Origin: Urbifossiella sp046350095
Lineage (GTDB): Bacteria; Planctomycetota; Planctomycetia; Gemmatales; Gemmataceae
Length of the DNA stretch: 64,000 nucleotides
Direction: 5' to 3'
Assembly (NCBI GenBank): GCA_046350095.1
Contig: JAXMBA010000003.1
Location: 186,001-250,000, forward strand
Made by a program: the position numbers and the translations under genes. Shown here piece after piece: positions 26,691 through 35,077 of this stretch; the stretch's first letter is position 1; each line of letters starts with the position of its first letter. The notes beneath the pieces were generated by a model. The model saw only the letters and a program-made list of their open reading frames with translations, searched no databases and was not told where the DNA came from.

Positions 26691-27812
26691 GTGCCCGCCG
26701 ACCCGTTCGCCGCCGCCGTCCGTTCCGGCCCCGACGGCGTCGTCCGCGCCGTCGATCTGCTCCTGGCGGAAGCCGACCGCCTCGGCGCCAGCGACGTTCA
26801 CTTCCAACCCACGGCCCGCGACCTGGCCGTGCGCGTGCGGGTGGACGGCGTGTTGAGGCCGCTCGCGGAGTTGCCGCGCGAGGTGGCTCCGAACGTCGTC
26901 GCCCGGCTGAAGGTCATGGCCGAGTTACTGACGTACCGCACCGACATCCCTCAGGAGGGGGGCACACGGCCGGCCGGCGGCGGCCCCGACCGGCGCGTCA
27001 GCACCTTCCCAACGGTCCACGGCGAGTGCGCCGTCGTCCGCGTGTTCGACCCCTCGGCCGGCCTCCTCGATCTGGACCAACTCGGCCTCCCCGCCGACGT
27101 GCGGGCCGGCCTGGACGCCCTGCTGCGGACGCGCTCCGGGGCGGTGTTCCTGACCGGCCCGAGCGGCAGCGGCAAGACCACCACCATCTACGCCTGCCTG
27201 CGGAAACTCGTGGCCGACGGCCCCGGCCGGCACGTCGTCACCATCGAAGACCCGGTGGAGCGGGCGCTCGACGGCGTGACGCAGTCGCAGGCCCGGCCCG
27301 GGAGCGAGTTCGACTTCGCCCGCGGCCTGCGGAGCCTCTTGCGGCAAGACCCCGAGGTCATCATGGTCGGCGAGGTGCGCGACCGCGAGACGGCGGCCGT
27401 GGCGATCGAGGCGGCGCTGACGGGTCACCTGCTGTTCACGACGCTGCACGCCGGGTCCGCGTGCGGCGTCGTGGGGCGGCTGCTGGAGATGGGCGTCGAG
27501 CCGTACCTGCTGACCGCGGGGGTGCGCGGCATCCTGAACCAGCGGCTGCTGCGCCGGGGGTGCGGCGGGTGCGGCGGCGCCGGTTGTGGCGACTGCGGCG
27601 GCACGGGATACCGCGGTCGCTTCCTCGTGGCGGAGTTGCTGACGCCGTCGCCCGAGTTCCGGCAGGCGGTTCTGCGTCGCGCCGACGAGGACGAGTTGGA
27701 GGCGGTGGCGCGCCGCGGCGGCTGGCGGGCGATTCGCGAGGCCGCGGTCGCGGCGGTTTCCGACGGGCGGACGACCACCGCGGAGGTCGAGCGCGTGCTG
27801 GGGCTGGCGTGA
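26691..27812 (+). CDS. GspE/PilB-family secretion ATPase, short form
   Basis: The 373-residue ATPase has the core of type II secretion/type IV pilus assembly ATPases: SDVHFQP near the start, Walker A TGPSGSGKTTT (about residue 153), Asp box TIEDPVE, Walker B EVIMVGEVRDRET (about 225), His box LFTTLHAGSA, and a short zinc-binding tetracysteine, CGGC then CGDC, followed by GGTGYRGR. The usual N-terminal GspE_N domains are missing, as the family is normally 500-570 residues. GTG 26691 with GGAG seven bases upstream is used; an in-frame ATG at 26664 would add nine residues. It heads a six-gene operon. Confidence 0.9.
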   Translation: MPADPFAAAVRSGPDGVVRAVDLLLAEADRLGASDVHFQPTARDLAVRVRVDGVLRPLAELPREVAPNVVARLKVMAELLTYRTDIPQEGGTRPAGGGPDRRVSTFPTVHGECAVVRVFDPSAGLLDLDQLGLPADVRAGLDALLRTRSGAVFLTGPSGSGKTTTIYACLRKLVADGPGRHVVTIEDPVERALDGVTQSQARPGSEFDFARGLRSLLRQDPEVIMVGEVRDRETAAVAIEAALTGHLLFTTLHAGSACGVVGRLLEMGVEPYLLTAGVRGILNQRLLRRGCGGCGGAGCGDCGGTGYRGRFLVAELLTPSPEFRQAVLRRADEDELEAVARRGGWRAIREAAVAAVSDGRTTTAEVERVLGLA

Positions 27813-27886
27813 AATGCCTGGCAGCGGGCGGCGTTGTACGTGTTGCCCGCTAGGCCCCTCGCTCCCCCGACCGTAAGAAGGTGCGG

Positions 27887-28927
27887 ATGACGGCCGACGA
27901 GCTGACCGCGCTGAACGACCAGATCGCCGCCCTCGCCCGCGCCGGCCTCCCCCTCGACCAGGGGCTCGACAGCCTGGCCCGCGACATGGCTCGTGGTCGG
28001 CTGCGCGCCGTCACTGCGGCACTGGCCGCCGACCTCCGCGCCGGCCACACCCTCCCCGAAGCCCTGGCCCGGCAGGACGGCCGCGTCCCGGCGTACTACG
28101 CCAACCTCGTCCTGGCCGGCGTCCAGACCGGCCGCCTCCCCGAGGTGCTGGCGACGCTCACGACCTACGCCCGCTCCGTGGCCGCCACCCGCACCATCGT
28201 CACCGAGGCGCTGTTCTACCCGGCCGTGGTGCTGGCCCTCGGCGTCGCCCTGTTCGCCACCCTCGCCGGCTTCGTGCTGCCGCAGTTCGACCAGATTTTC
28301 CGGGAGTTCGGCCTCCAGCTGCCGTGGATCACCGAGGCCGTGCTCGTGTTCGGCCGTCACCCGATCGAGTTGGTCGTGGTCCCCGCGGCGGTGCTGTTCG
28401 TGGGGCCGCTACTGGCGCGGGCGGTGCTGCGCCGGTCGGCACGCGGCCGCCTGCTGTGGGCGCGCCTGGTGTACCTCGTACCGATGGTCGGCGGCTTGAT
28501 CCGCACGGCCCGGCTGGCAGCGTTCACCGAGTTGCTCGGGCTGCTGGTCGAGTACGGGGTGCCGCTGCCGGCCGCGGTGCGACTCGCCGGCGGCGCGTCC
28601 AGCGACCCGGGCATGGCGGCCGAGGCGGAAACGGTCGAGGCCCGGCTGGCGGAAGGAACGGGGCTGGCGGAGGCGTTCCGCGGGCGCGGTCTGGTGCCCG
28701 ACTGGGTGGCGTGGCTGGCCGCGGCCGGGGAGCGGCGCGGCGGGCTGGGGCCGGCGCTGCGTGAGGCGGCGGCCGTCTACCGGCGGCAGGTGGACGCGCG
28801 GGCGGCGGTGCTGCGGAGCGTGCTGCCGCCGTTCGTGGTGGTGATCACGGCCGGGTCGCTGACGACGTGCTTCGTGGTGGCGATCATGGCGCCGCTGCTG
28901 AAGCTGCTCGAAGGGCTGAGCAAGTAG
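27887..28927 (+). CDS. GspF-like inner-membrane protein of a secretion/pilus system
   Basis: The 346-residue protein carries two T2SSF domains: the first around 10-135 (ALARAGLPLDQGLDSLARDM and VLAGVQTGRLPEVLATL), the second from about 205 (FTELLGLLVEYGVPLPAAVR, LAAAGERRGGLGPALREAA). Transmembrane helices follow each domain, including VVLALGVALFATLAGFVLP and VVVITAGSLTTCFVVAIMA. It would be the platform protein contacted by the ATPase encoded upstream. ATG 27887 has AAGAAGG six bases before it and is preferred over GTG 27881. The next GspF-like gene begins 23 bases later. Confidence 0.88.
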   Translation: MTADELTALNDQIAALARAGLPLDQGLDSLARDMARGRLRAVTAALAADLRAGHTLPEALARQDGRVPAYYANLVLAGVQTGRLPEVLATLTTYARSVAATRTIVTEALFYPAVVLALGVALFATLAGFVLPQFDQIFREFGLQLPWITEAVLVFGRHPIELVVVPAAVLFVGPLLARAVLRRSARGRLLWARLVYLVPMVGGLIRTARLAAFTELLGLLVEYGVPLPAAVRLAGGASSDPGMAAEAETVEARLAEGTGLAEAFRGRGLVPDWVAWLAAAGERRGGLGPALREAAAVYRRQVDARAAVLRSVLPPFVVVITAGSLTTCFVVAIMAPLLKLLEGLSK

Positions 28928-28950
28928 GGCGGCCTGGACCCGCTCGCCGA

Positions 28951-30231
28951 ATGCAACGAGGGCCCGACCTGAAACCCGCATCGCTCTCTTACCGCCTCCT
29001 GCGTACCACGGGCAGCCTCGTCGGCGGGATGCTACTGTTCGCGCTGCTCGTCGGCGTGCCGGTCGCGCTCGTCGGCCCCGGCGTCTTCGGCGTGCTATTC
29101 CTGCTGCTCGTCAACGGGTGGGCGCTGTACGCCTTCCTCCACCACCGCCACGGCCAGCAGGACGAACTCCTCGCCGTCCTCACCGCGGCCGCGGAGGCCG
29201 GTCTGCCGCTGGCCTCCGCAGTCCACGCCTACCGTGCCGACCGCCGCCAGCGGGCTTTCGCCCCGTTCTTCCGCTGGGCGTCATTCGTCGGCCTCCCGCT
29301 GTACGCCTACGCCCGCATCTGGGCCGGGTGGAAGCCGTTCGATCGCCTGCTCGACGACCTCTCCGCCCGCCTCGACGCCGGCCTGCCGCTGTCCGCGGCA
29401 CTGAGGGAGACGCCGGGCGTGGCCGCGCGCGAGGTGCGGCTCGCGGCGGCGGTCGGCGAGGCCGCCGGCGGGCTCGGCACGGCCCTCCGCGGGGCCGACC
29501 GCGAGCGGTGGTCCGCGGCCTGGCTCGAGGTCGCCCCGCGCCTCATCTACCCGCTCCTGGTGCTGCTGTTCGTGTCGGCCATCACGGCGTTCCTCATGGT
29601 GTTCATCCTGCCGCGGTTCAAGAGGATTTTCGACGAGTTCGGCCAGACGCTCCCGCAGTTCACCCGCACCCTGTCCCAGGCGTGGGACGCGCTCGGCGAC
29701 CCCGAAATGCTCGTTCTCGTGGTGCTGCCGGCGCTCGCCGCCGCGGTCGTGGTCGTGCTCAACCCCACGCTCCGGTGGCACGCGCCGCTGCTCGGCGGGC
29801 TGTACCGCGGTGGCGTGCAGGCGGAAGTATTGCGTACCCTCGGCCGGCTCCTGGTCGCCGGCCGAACCGTTCCAGACGCCCTCGCCTTCCTCGCCGCGTC
29901 CGAGGACATGCCGGGCGTAGCCCGGCGGAGGCTCCGCGCCGCGGCGGCGGACGTGAACCGCGGCCGGCCGCTCGACGAGGCGCTCGGGTCCGCGGGGCTG
30001 CTGCCGCCACACATGACAGCGCTGGTGCGCTCGGCCGAGCGGGTGCGGAATCTGCCCTGGGCGCTTTGCGAGTTGGGCGACCACCTCGCCGGCCGGGCCG
30101 TGCGGCTCGTTCGCCGGGCGTCGCTGGTCGTGTCGCCGCTGCTGGTCGTGCTCGTCGGCGCCGCCGTCGGGTTCGTCGCGCTTGCCATGTTCCTACCCCT
30201 GATCCAACTCATCACGAGCCTGACCGAATGA
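28951..30231 (+). CDS. Second GspF-like membrane protein
   Basis: This 426-residue protein starts with a transmembrane hairpin (about 22-63, SLVGGMLLFALLVGVPVALV and VLFLLLVNGWALYAFL) and then repeats the GspF pattern: ELLAVLTAAAEAGLPLASAV, RLDAGLPLSAALRE, LGRLLVAGRTVPDALAFLA and LVRSAERVRNLPWALCELGD, with membrane segments between them. It appears to be a divergent paralogue of its upstream neighbour with an extra N-terminal hairpin, which may mean the two form a heteromeric platform. Its TGA stop overlaps the ATG of the next gene by four bases, indicating translational coupling. Confidence 0.82.
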   Translation: MQRGPDLKPASLSYRLLRTTGSLVGGMLLFALLVGVPVALVGPGVFGVLFLLLVNGWALYAFLHHRHGQQDELLAVLTAAAEAGLPLASAVHAYRADRRQRAFAPFFRWASFVGLPLYAYARIWAGWKPFDRLLDDLSARLDAGLPLSAALRETPGVAAREVRLAAAVGEAAGGLGTALRGADRERWSAAWLEVAPRLIYPLLVLLFVSAITAFLMVFILPRFKRIFDEFGQTLPQFTRTLSQAWDALGDPEMLVLVVLPALAAAVVVVLNPTLRWHAPLLGGLYRGGVQAEVLRTLGRLLVAGRTVPDALAFLAASEDMPGVARRRLRAAAADVNRGRPLDEALGSAGLLPPHMTALVRSAERVRNLPWALCELGDHLAGRAVRLVRRASLVVSPLLVVLVGAAVGFVALAMFLPLIQLITSLTE

Positions 30232-30632
30232 TCCGCCGCGGCTTCACCGTCGGCGAGGTGCTGCTGGCCCTCGCCCTTCTCGCCGCCGCGGGCGCGCTCG
30301 CGGTCACGGCCCTCACCAGCCTGCTGGCCGACCGGTCGCGCCTGGACGCGCGCCTGGAGGCCACGGAGGCGGCGACGAACGCGCTGGAGGAGGCCCGCGC
30401 CCGGCCCTGGGACGAGCTGACACCAGCGTGGGCAACGGCCCGGCCGACGCCGCCGGTTCTGGCCCGCTGGCCCGGCGCGAAGCTCACGCTGACGGTCGAG
30501 CCCGAGCCGGACCGGCCGCGGGTGAAGCGGGTGACGGCTACGGTGACGTGGGACCGCCCGGAGATGGAGCCGTGGCCGCCGGTGTCGCTGACGACGCAGC
30601 TGGCGGCGCGGACGGCGGGAGGCAAGCCATGA
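30228..30632 (+). CDS. Minor pseudopilin-like protein (GspI/PilV type)
   Basis: The 134-residue protein opens MIRRGFTVGEVLLALALLAA, a prepilin-type start with Gly5-Phe6 at the cleavage site and Glu at +5, then a hydrophobic helix. The mature part is short and includes LEEARARPWDEL, as in GspI/PilV-like minor subunits. It should be processed by prepilin peptidase and assembled at the tip of a short pseudopilus. It overlaps its neighbours by ATGA at both ends (30228-30231 and 30629-30632). Confidence 0.82.
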   Translation: MIRRGFTVGEVLLALALLAAAGALAVTALTSLLADRSRLDARLEATEAATNALEEARARPWDELTPAWATARPTPPVLARWPGAKLTLTVEPEPDRPRVKRVTATVTWDRPEMEPWPPVSLTTQLAARTAGGKP

Positions 30633-31117
30633 TCGTGCGCTGCGCCGGCCGCCGCGCCGGGTTCACGCTGACCGAGATGGTGGTGGTGATGTGGGGGATG
30701 GGGGTGGCGATGGCCGTCGGCGCGTTCGTGCTGGTGACGGCGTTCCGCGCCACCAAGCTCGGCGAGGCCGCCGACACCCGCACCGCCTACCGGGCCGAGT
30801 TGGGTCGTGTCTTCCGCACCGATGTGGCCCGCGCCGAGGCCGCGCCGGAGAAGCACGGCAATCTGAGCGCCGGGGCCGACCGGCTGTTCCTGCGCCTGCC
30901 GGGCGGTACGGTCGTGACCTACGAGTGGACCGACGAGGGGTTGTTCCGCGCAGTGGGGGAGTCGCGGATGCCGCTGCAGTTGGGGTCGGCGCAGGAGCGG
31001 GTCGAGTTCCCGCGGCCGGCGAACGGCGTGGCGACGCTGCGGCTGGTCCAGACGATCTCGGGCGGCGTGGTGCGGGTGGCCGAGATATCGGCAGCGCTCG
31101 GGGGGGACGCACGATGA
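30629..31117 (+). CDS. Minor pseudopilin-like protein (GspJ type)
   Basis: The 162-residue protein has a prepilin N terminus: basic leader ending in Gly11, then FTLTEMVVVMWGMGVAMAVG with Glu at +5. The mature domain (RVFRTDVARAEAAPEKHGNL, RLFLRLPGGTVVTYEWTDEG) resembles GspJ-type minor pseudopilins, where a short beta-rich domain follows the helix. It overlaps both neighbours by four bases, so stoichiometry is probably set by translational coupling. Confidence 0.8.
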   Translation: MIVRCAGRRAGFTLTEMVVVMWGMGVAMAVGAFVLVTAFRATKLGEAADTRTAYRAELGRVFRTDVARAEAAPEKHGNLSAGADRLFLRLPGGTVVTYEWTDEGLFRAVGESRMPLQLGSAQERVEFPRPANGVATLRLVQTISGGVVRVAEISAALGGDAR

Positions 31118-31521
31118 CGGGCGCGAGAGGCCGCCGGGCGGTGGCGTCGGTGTGGGCGGTGGCGGTGGTGGCGGTGGTGTCCGCACTGACGCTGGCAGCG
31201 ACGGCCCGGCTGGTGGCGTCGCGGAAGCACGCCGACGCGCACCGCAACCGGCTGCAGGCCGAGTGGCTGGCGCGGGCCGGGTACGAACTGGCCGTGGACC
31301 GGCTACTGACCGCCGAGAACTACACGGGTGAGAAGGCGACGCCAGTGCCGGGGGGCGAGGTGGCAGTGACGGTGCAGCCGGACGCGGACGCCAAGGGCGT
31401 GTACAGGGTAGTGGCGGAGGCACGCTTCCCGGCAGGAGAGCGGGCGGTGGTGTCGCGGCTAGAGCGGAGCGTGCGCCGTACCGACGGACCGGACGGCGTG
31501 CGCGTAGTGCCGGTGCGTTGA
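31114..31521 (+). CDS. PilX/GspK-like accessory pseudopilin
   Basis: The 135-residue protein has an N-terminal basic stretch and one hydrophobic helix (VASVWAVAVVAVVSALTLAA), then LQAEWLARAGYELAVDRLL, a helix common to PilX/GspK-like proteins. A clear prepilin cleavage site with the +5 Glu is not seen, so processing is uncertain. It is the last gene of the operon, beginning inside the stop of the GspJ-like gene (ATGA at 31114-31117). No secretin, GspG or GspL/M gene is in the window. Confidence 0.7.
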   Translation: MTGARGRRAVASVWAVAVVAVVSALTLAATARLVASRKHADAHRNRLQAEWLARAGYELAVDRLLTAENYTGEKATPVPGGEVAVTVQPDADAKGVYRVVAEARFPAGERAVVSRLERSVRRTDGPDGVRVVPVR

Positions 31522-31572
31522 CGCGGCTGGGATGCGTTATGTTGTCCGAGACTTCCCACCGCGCCCCCGCGG

Positions 31573-32046
31573 TCACTCCTTGACGCGCCGGAAGGTCCAC
31601 ACCAGTGTCCGCGGGTTGGCCGGCTTCTCGAAGCTGGTCGGGCGGTCCTTCGCCCCGCCCTCAGGGACGTGGAACGCCAGCTTCAGCGTATCGCCGTCGA
31701 TGCGGTAGACGGCCTCCAGCACGCGCACGGTCTTGTCTTGTCGTGTCTCGATCAGGTCGATGCACTTCGGGTCGGTAGTGGGGTCGATGGCGGCGACGCG
31801 GAAGGTTTCCTTCTTCCCGCCGGCGCTCAGGGCGACCTCGGTCCCCTTGAAGGTGAAGCGGACACCGCTGTCGGCGGCCTCCTTCTCGCCGCCGGTGCCG
31901 ACCGACTTGACCACCTCCCAGCTGCCGCCGAGGCGCTTCAGTTCGGCCTTCGCGGCGGGGGTCCACTCTTTCAACTTGCCTGCGTCTGCGGCGGCCGGCG
32001 GGGATGCCACTACCACGGCGGCGAGGGCGGCGAGTACGGCACGCAT
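31573..32046 (-). CDS. TIGR03067-family secreted protein
   Basis: The 157-residue protein has a signal peptide (MRAVLAALAAVVVASPPAAA) and a body with KRLGGSWEVVKSVGTGG, FTFKGTEVAL, IDPTTDPKCIDLIE and VYRIDGDTLKLAFHVP. This is the pattern of the planctomycete/verrucomicrobial domain TIGR03067, a lipocalin-like beta barrel of unknown function often present in many copies. It is probably exported. It converges with the pseudopilin operon, and no obvious operon partner is seen; the next minus-strand gene upstream lies 78 bases away. Confidence 0.88.
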   Translation of the reverse strand: MRAVLAALAAVVVASPPAAADAGKLKEWTPAAKAELKRLGGSWEVVKSVGTGGEKEAADSGVRFTFKGTEVALSAGGKKETFRVAAIDPTTDPKCIDLIETRQDKTVRVLEAVYRIDGDTLKLAFHVPEGGAKDRPTSFEKPANPRTLVWTFRRVKE

Positions 32047-32123
32047 GGTATGTGCCCCGGGGGTTACGGACATCCGGCCGTGAAGTAGTCGCGGGTGTCG
32101 CTGGGTGCTCGATCGCCACCCCG

Positions 32124-32999
32124 CTACTTCCCCACGAGCGACGCCCGCCACTTCTCGTACTCGGCCATCACCGCCGCCCGCGGGCACCGCTCGCGGTACA
32201 CCACCCGGGCACGAAACCCGTACTCGATCATCACGTCGTACTTCGGCACCAGCAGCTGGAAGTCCCACGCCGGGTTCGTGGCGTCGGCCTCCTTGTTGAA
32301 CCCACCGCCGCTCGGCGAGTGCGAGAAGCGGATGCCGTCGCTTCGGTCGAACATCACCATCAGGACGTGGCCGCGGAACAGCCCGTAGAAGAACGGCTCC
32401 CGGAACCGCAGCGGCGACAGACTCTTGTACAGGCAGTCGCGGTGCCCGTCGGCGAACGTGACGTCGAAGGCGTCGGCGGCGTGGCGGACGGTGCTGAGGG
32501 CGTTGTGCGCCGGGGTGCAGTGCTGCGCCCACCCGGTCGGGCTGCGGAAGTACAGGCTCTTGTCGTCCGGGGCGTTGATGTAGCTCGCCCAAAACAGCCC
32601 GATGTAGCTGCGGCGGAAGACGTGCTGGTGGGCCTTGCAGCGGAACGTGATGTCGATGGCGTCGGGCTCGACGAAGGTAAACCGCGTCCAACTCTCGAGA
32701 TTGAACGTGGGGGTGGGCGGCTGGTGAAGTTCGGCGGCGCGGTCGGACAGGCGGCGGAGCCGCATCGGGGCGTTCCGCGGCTCGAAGAACAGCGTGTTCT
32801 GGCCCGGCGGGTCGACGGTCTGGCCGTCGAAGACGTGTTCGAGGTTGAACCCGGCGACGGCGGGGACGAAAAGGTTCGTCGGCTCGGTGCGGTGTGAGAG
32901 GGACCAGAGGCCGTTGTACCCGGCCCGGTGCTCGCCCGCCGCGGCGTTGTCGCCGACGACGGCAGTCAGGTCGCCGACGGTTAACCGCTCGCTGGCCAT
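32124..32999 (-). CDS. Unrecognised soluble protein
   Basis: The 291-residue protein begins ASERLTVGDLTAVVGDNAAA and has no signal peptide or membrane helix. It is rich in aromatic residues (FNLESWTRFTFVEPD, DITFRCKAHQHVFRRSYIGL, FREPFFYGLFRGHVLMVMFD), suggesting a beta-rich fold, and many His residues but no recognisable metal motif. The codon use and full-length frame look like a real gene. I do not recognise the family; a role in binding or modifying a carbohydrate-like ligand would be speculation. It is co-directional with hemF upstream (gap 55 bases) and the TIGR03067 gene downstream. Confidence 0.75.
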   Translation of the reverse strand: MASERLTVGDLTAVVGDNAAAGEHRAGYNGLWSLSHRTEPTNLFVPAVAGFNLEHVFDGQTVDPPGQNTLFFEPRNAPMRLRRLSDRAAELHQPPTPTFNLESWTRFTFVEPDAIDITFRCKAHQHVFRRSYIGLFWASYINAPDDKSLYFRSPTGWAQHCTPAHNALSTVRHAADAFDVTFADGHRDCLYKSLSPLRFREPFFYGLFRGHVLMVMFDRSDGIRFSHSPSGGGFNKEADATNPAWDFQLLVPKYDVMIEYGFRARVVYRERCPRAAVMAEYEKWRASLVGK

Positions 33000-33054
33000 G
33001 CGCCGGAGTGTAGCGGGTCCGCCGGGTGCCCACAAACAGATTCCCGGCGCCCGG

Positions 33055-33933
33055 TCAGCCCGTGGCCCAGTCCTGCGGCTTCAGCCACTCGTCGGTCAGC
33101 GCCGCCTCGCGGGAGCCCGGCGCGGGGCGGTAGTCGTACACGTACCGCACCACCGGCGGCAGGCTCATCAGGATGCTCTCCGTCCGGCCGTCCGTCTTCA
33201 GCCCGAACACCGTGCCGCGGTCGTACACCAGGTTGAACTCGACGTACCGCCCCCGCCGGTACTCCTGGAACGCCCGCTCGTCCGACGTCCACGCCGCCCC
33301 CTTGCGACGCTCGACGATCGGCACGTACGACGCCACGAACGTGTCGGCCGCGTCGCGCACGAACGCCCACGCCTCGGGCGTCGCCGGCATGTAGTCGAAG
33401 AAGATGCCGCCGACCCCGCGGGCCTCGTTGCGGTGCTTCAGGAAGAAGTAGTCGTCGCACTCGCGCTTCATCGCCGCGTAGTCGGCCACGCCCGGGTGGC
33501 GGTCGCACGCGGCCTTCCACGTGCGGTGGAAGTGGACCACGTCCTCGCGCACCGGGTAGAACGGAGTCAGGTCGGCGCCGCCGCCGAACCACGCCTTCGA
33601 CCCGTGCGTCAAGTAGCGGAAGTTGGCGTGGACCGTCGGCACGTGCGGGCTCCGCGGGTGGAGCACCAGCGACACGCCCGTGGCCGTGAACGTGAGGCCG
33701 TCGCCGGGCATCTGCTTCGCGAACTCGGGCGTCAACTGCCCGAACACCTCGGAGAAGTTGACGCCGCCCTTCTCGATGACGCCGGCGTCGGCGAGGACGC
33801 GGGTGCGGCCGCCGCCGCCGCCGGGGCGCTGCCACGTGTCTTCGCGGAACGTGCCGCCGCCGTCGGCGGCTTCGAGCGCCGCACAGATGCGGTCCTGGAG
33901 CCCGCGGAAGAAGGTGACGGCCTCGGCGTGCAT
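33055..33933 (-). CDS. hemF: Oxygen-dependent coproporphyrinogen III oxidase
   Basis: The 292-residue protein matches HemF over its whole length: GGGRTRVLADAGVIEKGGVN, FTATGVSLVLHPRSPHVPTV, WFGGGADLTPFYP, CDDYFFLKHRNEARGVGGIF and GRYVEFNLVYDRGTVFGLKT. It converts coproporphyrinogen III to protoporphyrinogen IX with O2 in haem biosynthesis, so the organism is at least microaerobic. The dimeric enzyme normally has about 300 residues, which fits. No other haem genes are adjacent. Confidence 0.96.
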   Translation of the reverse strand: MHAEAVTFFRGLQDRICAALEAADGGGTFREDTWQRPGGGGGRTRVLADAGVIEKGGVNFSEVFGQLTPEFAKQMPGDGLTFTATGVSLVLHPRSPHVPTVHANFRYLTHGSKAWFGGGADLTPFYPVREDVVHFHRTWKAACDRHPGVADYAAMKRECDDYFFLKHRNEARGVGGIFFDYMPATPEAWAFVRDAADTFVASYVPIVERRKGAAWTSDERAFQEYRRGRYVEFNLVYDRGTVFGLKTDGRTESILMSLPPVVRYVYDYRPAPGSREAALTDEWLKPQDWATG

Positions 33934-34000
33934 GATGGCCCCCGGCTGAAAATGCGACAGTAGTGTCCGTTTTAGACAGGGTAGCGGGAAATGGCGACCG

Positions 34001-35077
34001 TTACGGCCGCAGCGCGTCGCCGAGTTGCCGGCTGAACCGCTCCGCGGCCGGCCGCAGCGGGTGGTGGCCGTCGGCGAAGTCGGCCTCCGCGTACTCGCCC
34101 TCCGGCTCGATGAGCGGCACGCCGACGCCGGCCAGGTACGCCCGCGCGGCCGGCTCCGCGCCCGCCGCCAGGGCGCGGAACGACGGCCCCTCCGGCGTGC
34201 GGAACAGCACCACGCGCACGCCGCGCCCCCGGCACCGCTCGAGCAGGTCGCGGAACACGCGTTCGGACGTCGCGCCGATCCTGTAGTCGGACAGCAGCCA
34301 GGCGTATTGATCGCGGACGCGCCGGATCGACTGCTCGCGGTCCGGCTCGGAGATGTGGTCGTGCGGGTGCGGGGAGAAGCCGTGGGGGTCGAGCATGTCC
34401 CACTGGTGCGTCAGCCGGTCTCGCCACGGCAGCCAGTCGGGCCGGGCGTGGTTCATGAGCACCAGCCGCAGGGAGTGCCACGAGTTCGCGCGAGCCGCGG
34501 CCCACCGGCGCCGCAGCAGTGCGGCGTCGGCGGTGAACGGTTCGAGGCGGCGCAGGTCGGCCCACGACAGGCGGGCCGTCATCTCCCTCAGTTGTTCCTC
34601 GGCGGGGCCGTCGTGGGCGAACGCGGCGGGGAAGAACTCGACGAGCAGCACGTCGGGGACGATCCCCTCCGCGGCCAGGCGCTCGACCGTGAGGTGGACG
34701 CGGAGCGGCCCGGCGGCGGACTGGCCGAAGTTGTAGGCGAGCGCGCCCGTGAGGTTCATCGCCGCGGGGCTGACGCCCATCTGCGTCCGCGAACTGCCGA
34801 CGGCGAGCACGAGCGGCCGGCCGGGGTGGGCGGCACGGAGGGCACGGAGTTGGTGGAGGCGGTGGCCGTACTCGGGGTCGCGCCACTCCGGCTTCACCGT
34901 CTCGACGGCGCCGGCTAGGCCGACCACGCCGACAAGCAGGAACGCGGCCCCGCACACGACCGCGGCGCGGGAGCGCGAGAGTTTGGTCCGGTGGGGCCGG
35001 CGTCCCGCCGGCCGTGGGTCCCGCCCGGCGGGACGCCGGCCCCACCAGATCGGCCGTCCCGCCAGCCGGGCGGTCAC
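34001..35077 (-). CDS. SGNH-like membrane-anchored protein, paralogue 4
   Basis: The 358-residue protein has one N-terminal transmembrane helix (VVCGAAFLLVGVVGLAGAV, about 40-58) and an SGNH-like domain: a nucleophile-type motif AVGSSRTQMGVSP near residue 94 and a C-terminal FADGHHPLRPAAERFS with the expected Asp-x-x-His. It is the last of four tandem paralogues downstream of an MBOAT gene. In alginate- or cellulose-acetylation systems, such SGNH proteins work with an MBOAT transporter to O-acetylate a polymer; that role here is inference. GTG 35077 overlaps the previous stop by four bases (GTGA). Residues about 9-29 are encoded by a palindrome. Confidence 0.8.
   Translation of the reverse strand: MTARLAGRPIWWGRRPAGRDPRPAGRRPHRTKLSRSRAAVVCGAAFLLVGVVGLAGAVETVKPEWRDPEYGHRLHQLRALRAAHPGRPLVLAVGSSRTQMGVSPAAMNLTGALAYNFGQSAAGPLRVHLTVERLAAEGIVPDVLLVEFFPAAFAHDGPAEEQLREMTARLSWADLRRLEPFTADAALLRRRWAAARANSWHSLRLVLMNHARPDWLPWRDRLTHQWDMLDPHGFSPHPHDHISEPDREQSIRRVRDQYAWLLSDYRIGATSERVFRDLLERCRGRGVRVVLFRTPEGPSFRALAAGAEPAARAYLAGVGVPLIEPEGEYAEADFADGHHPLRPAAERFSRQLGDALRP
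34991..35045. repeat. Palindrome inside the 5' coding region of an SGNH gene
   Basis: Perfect 21-nt arms 34991-35011 and 35025-35045 (starting GTGGGGCCGGCGTCCCGCCG) surround a 13-nt loop. In the gene's frame it encodes a WGRRPAGRDPRPAGRRP stretch, in the cytoplasmic tail before the membrane helix. Confidence 0.85.
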
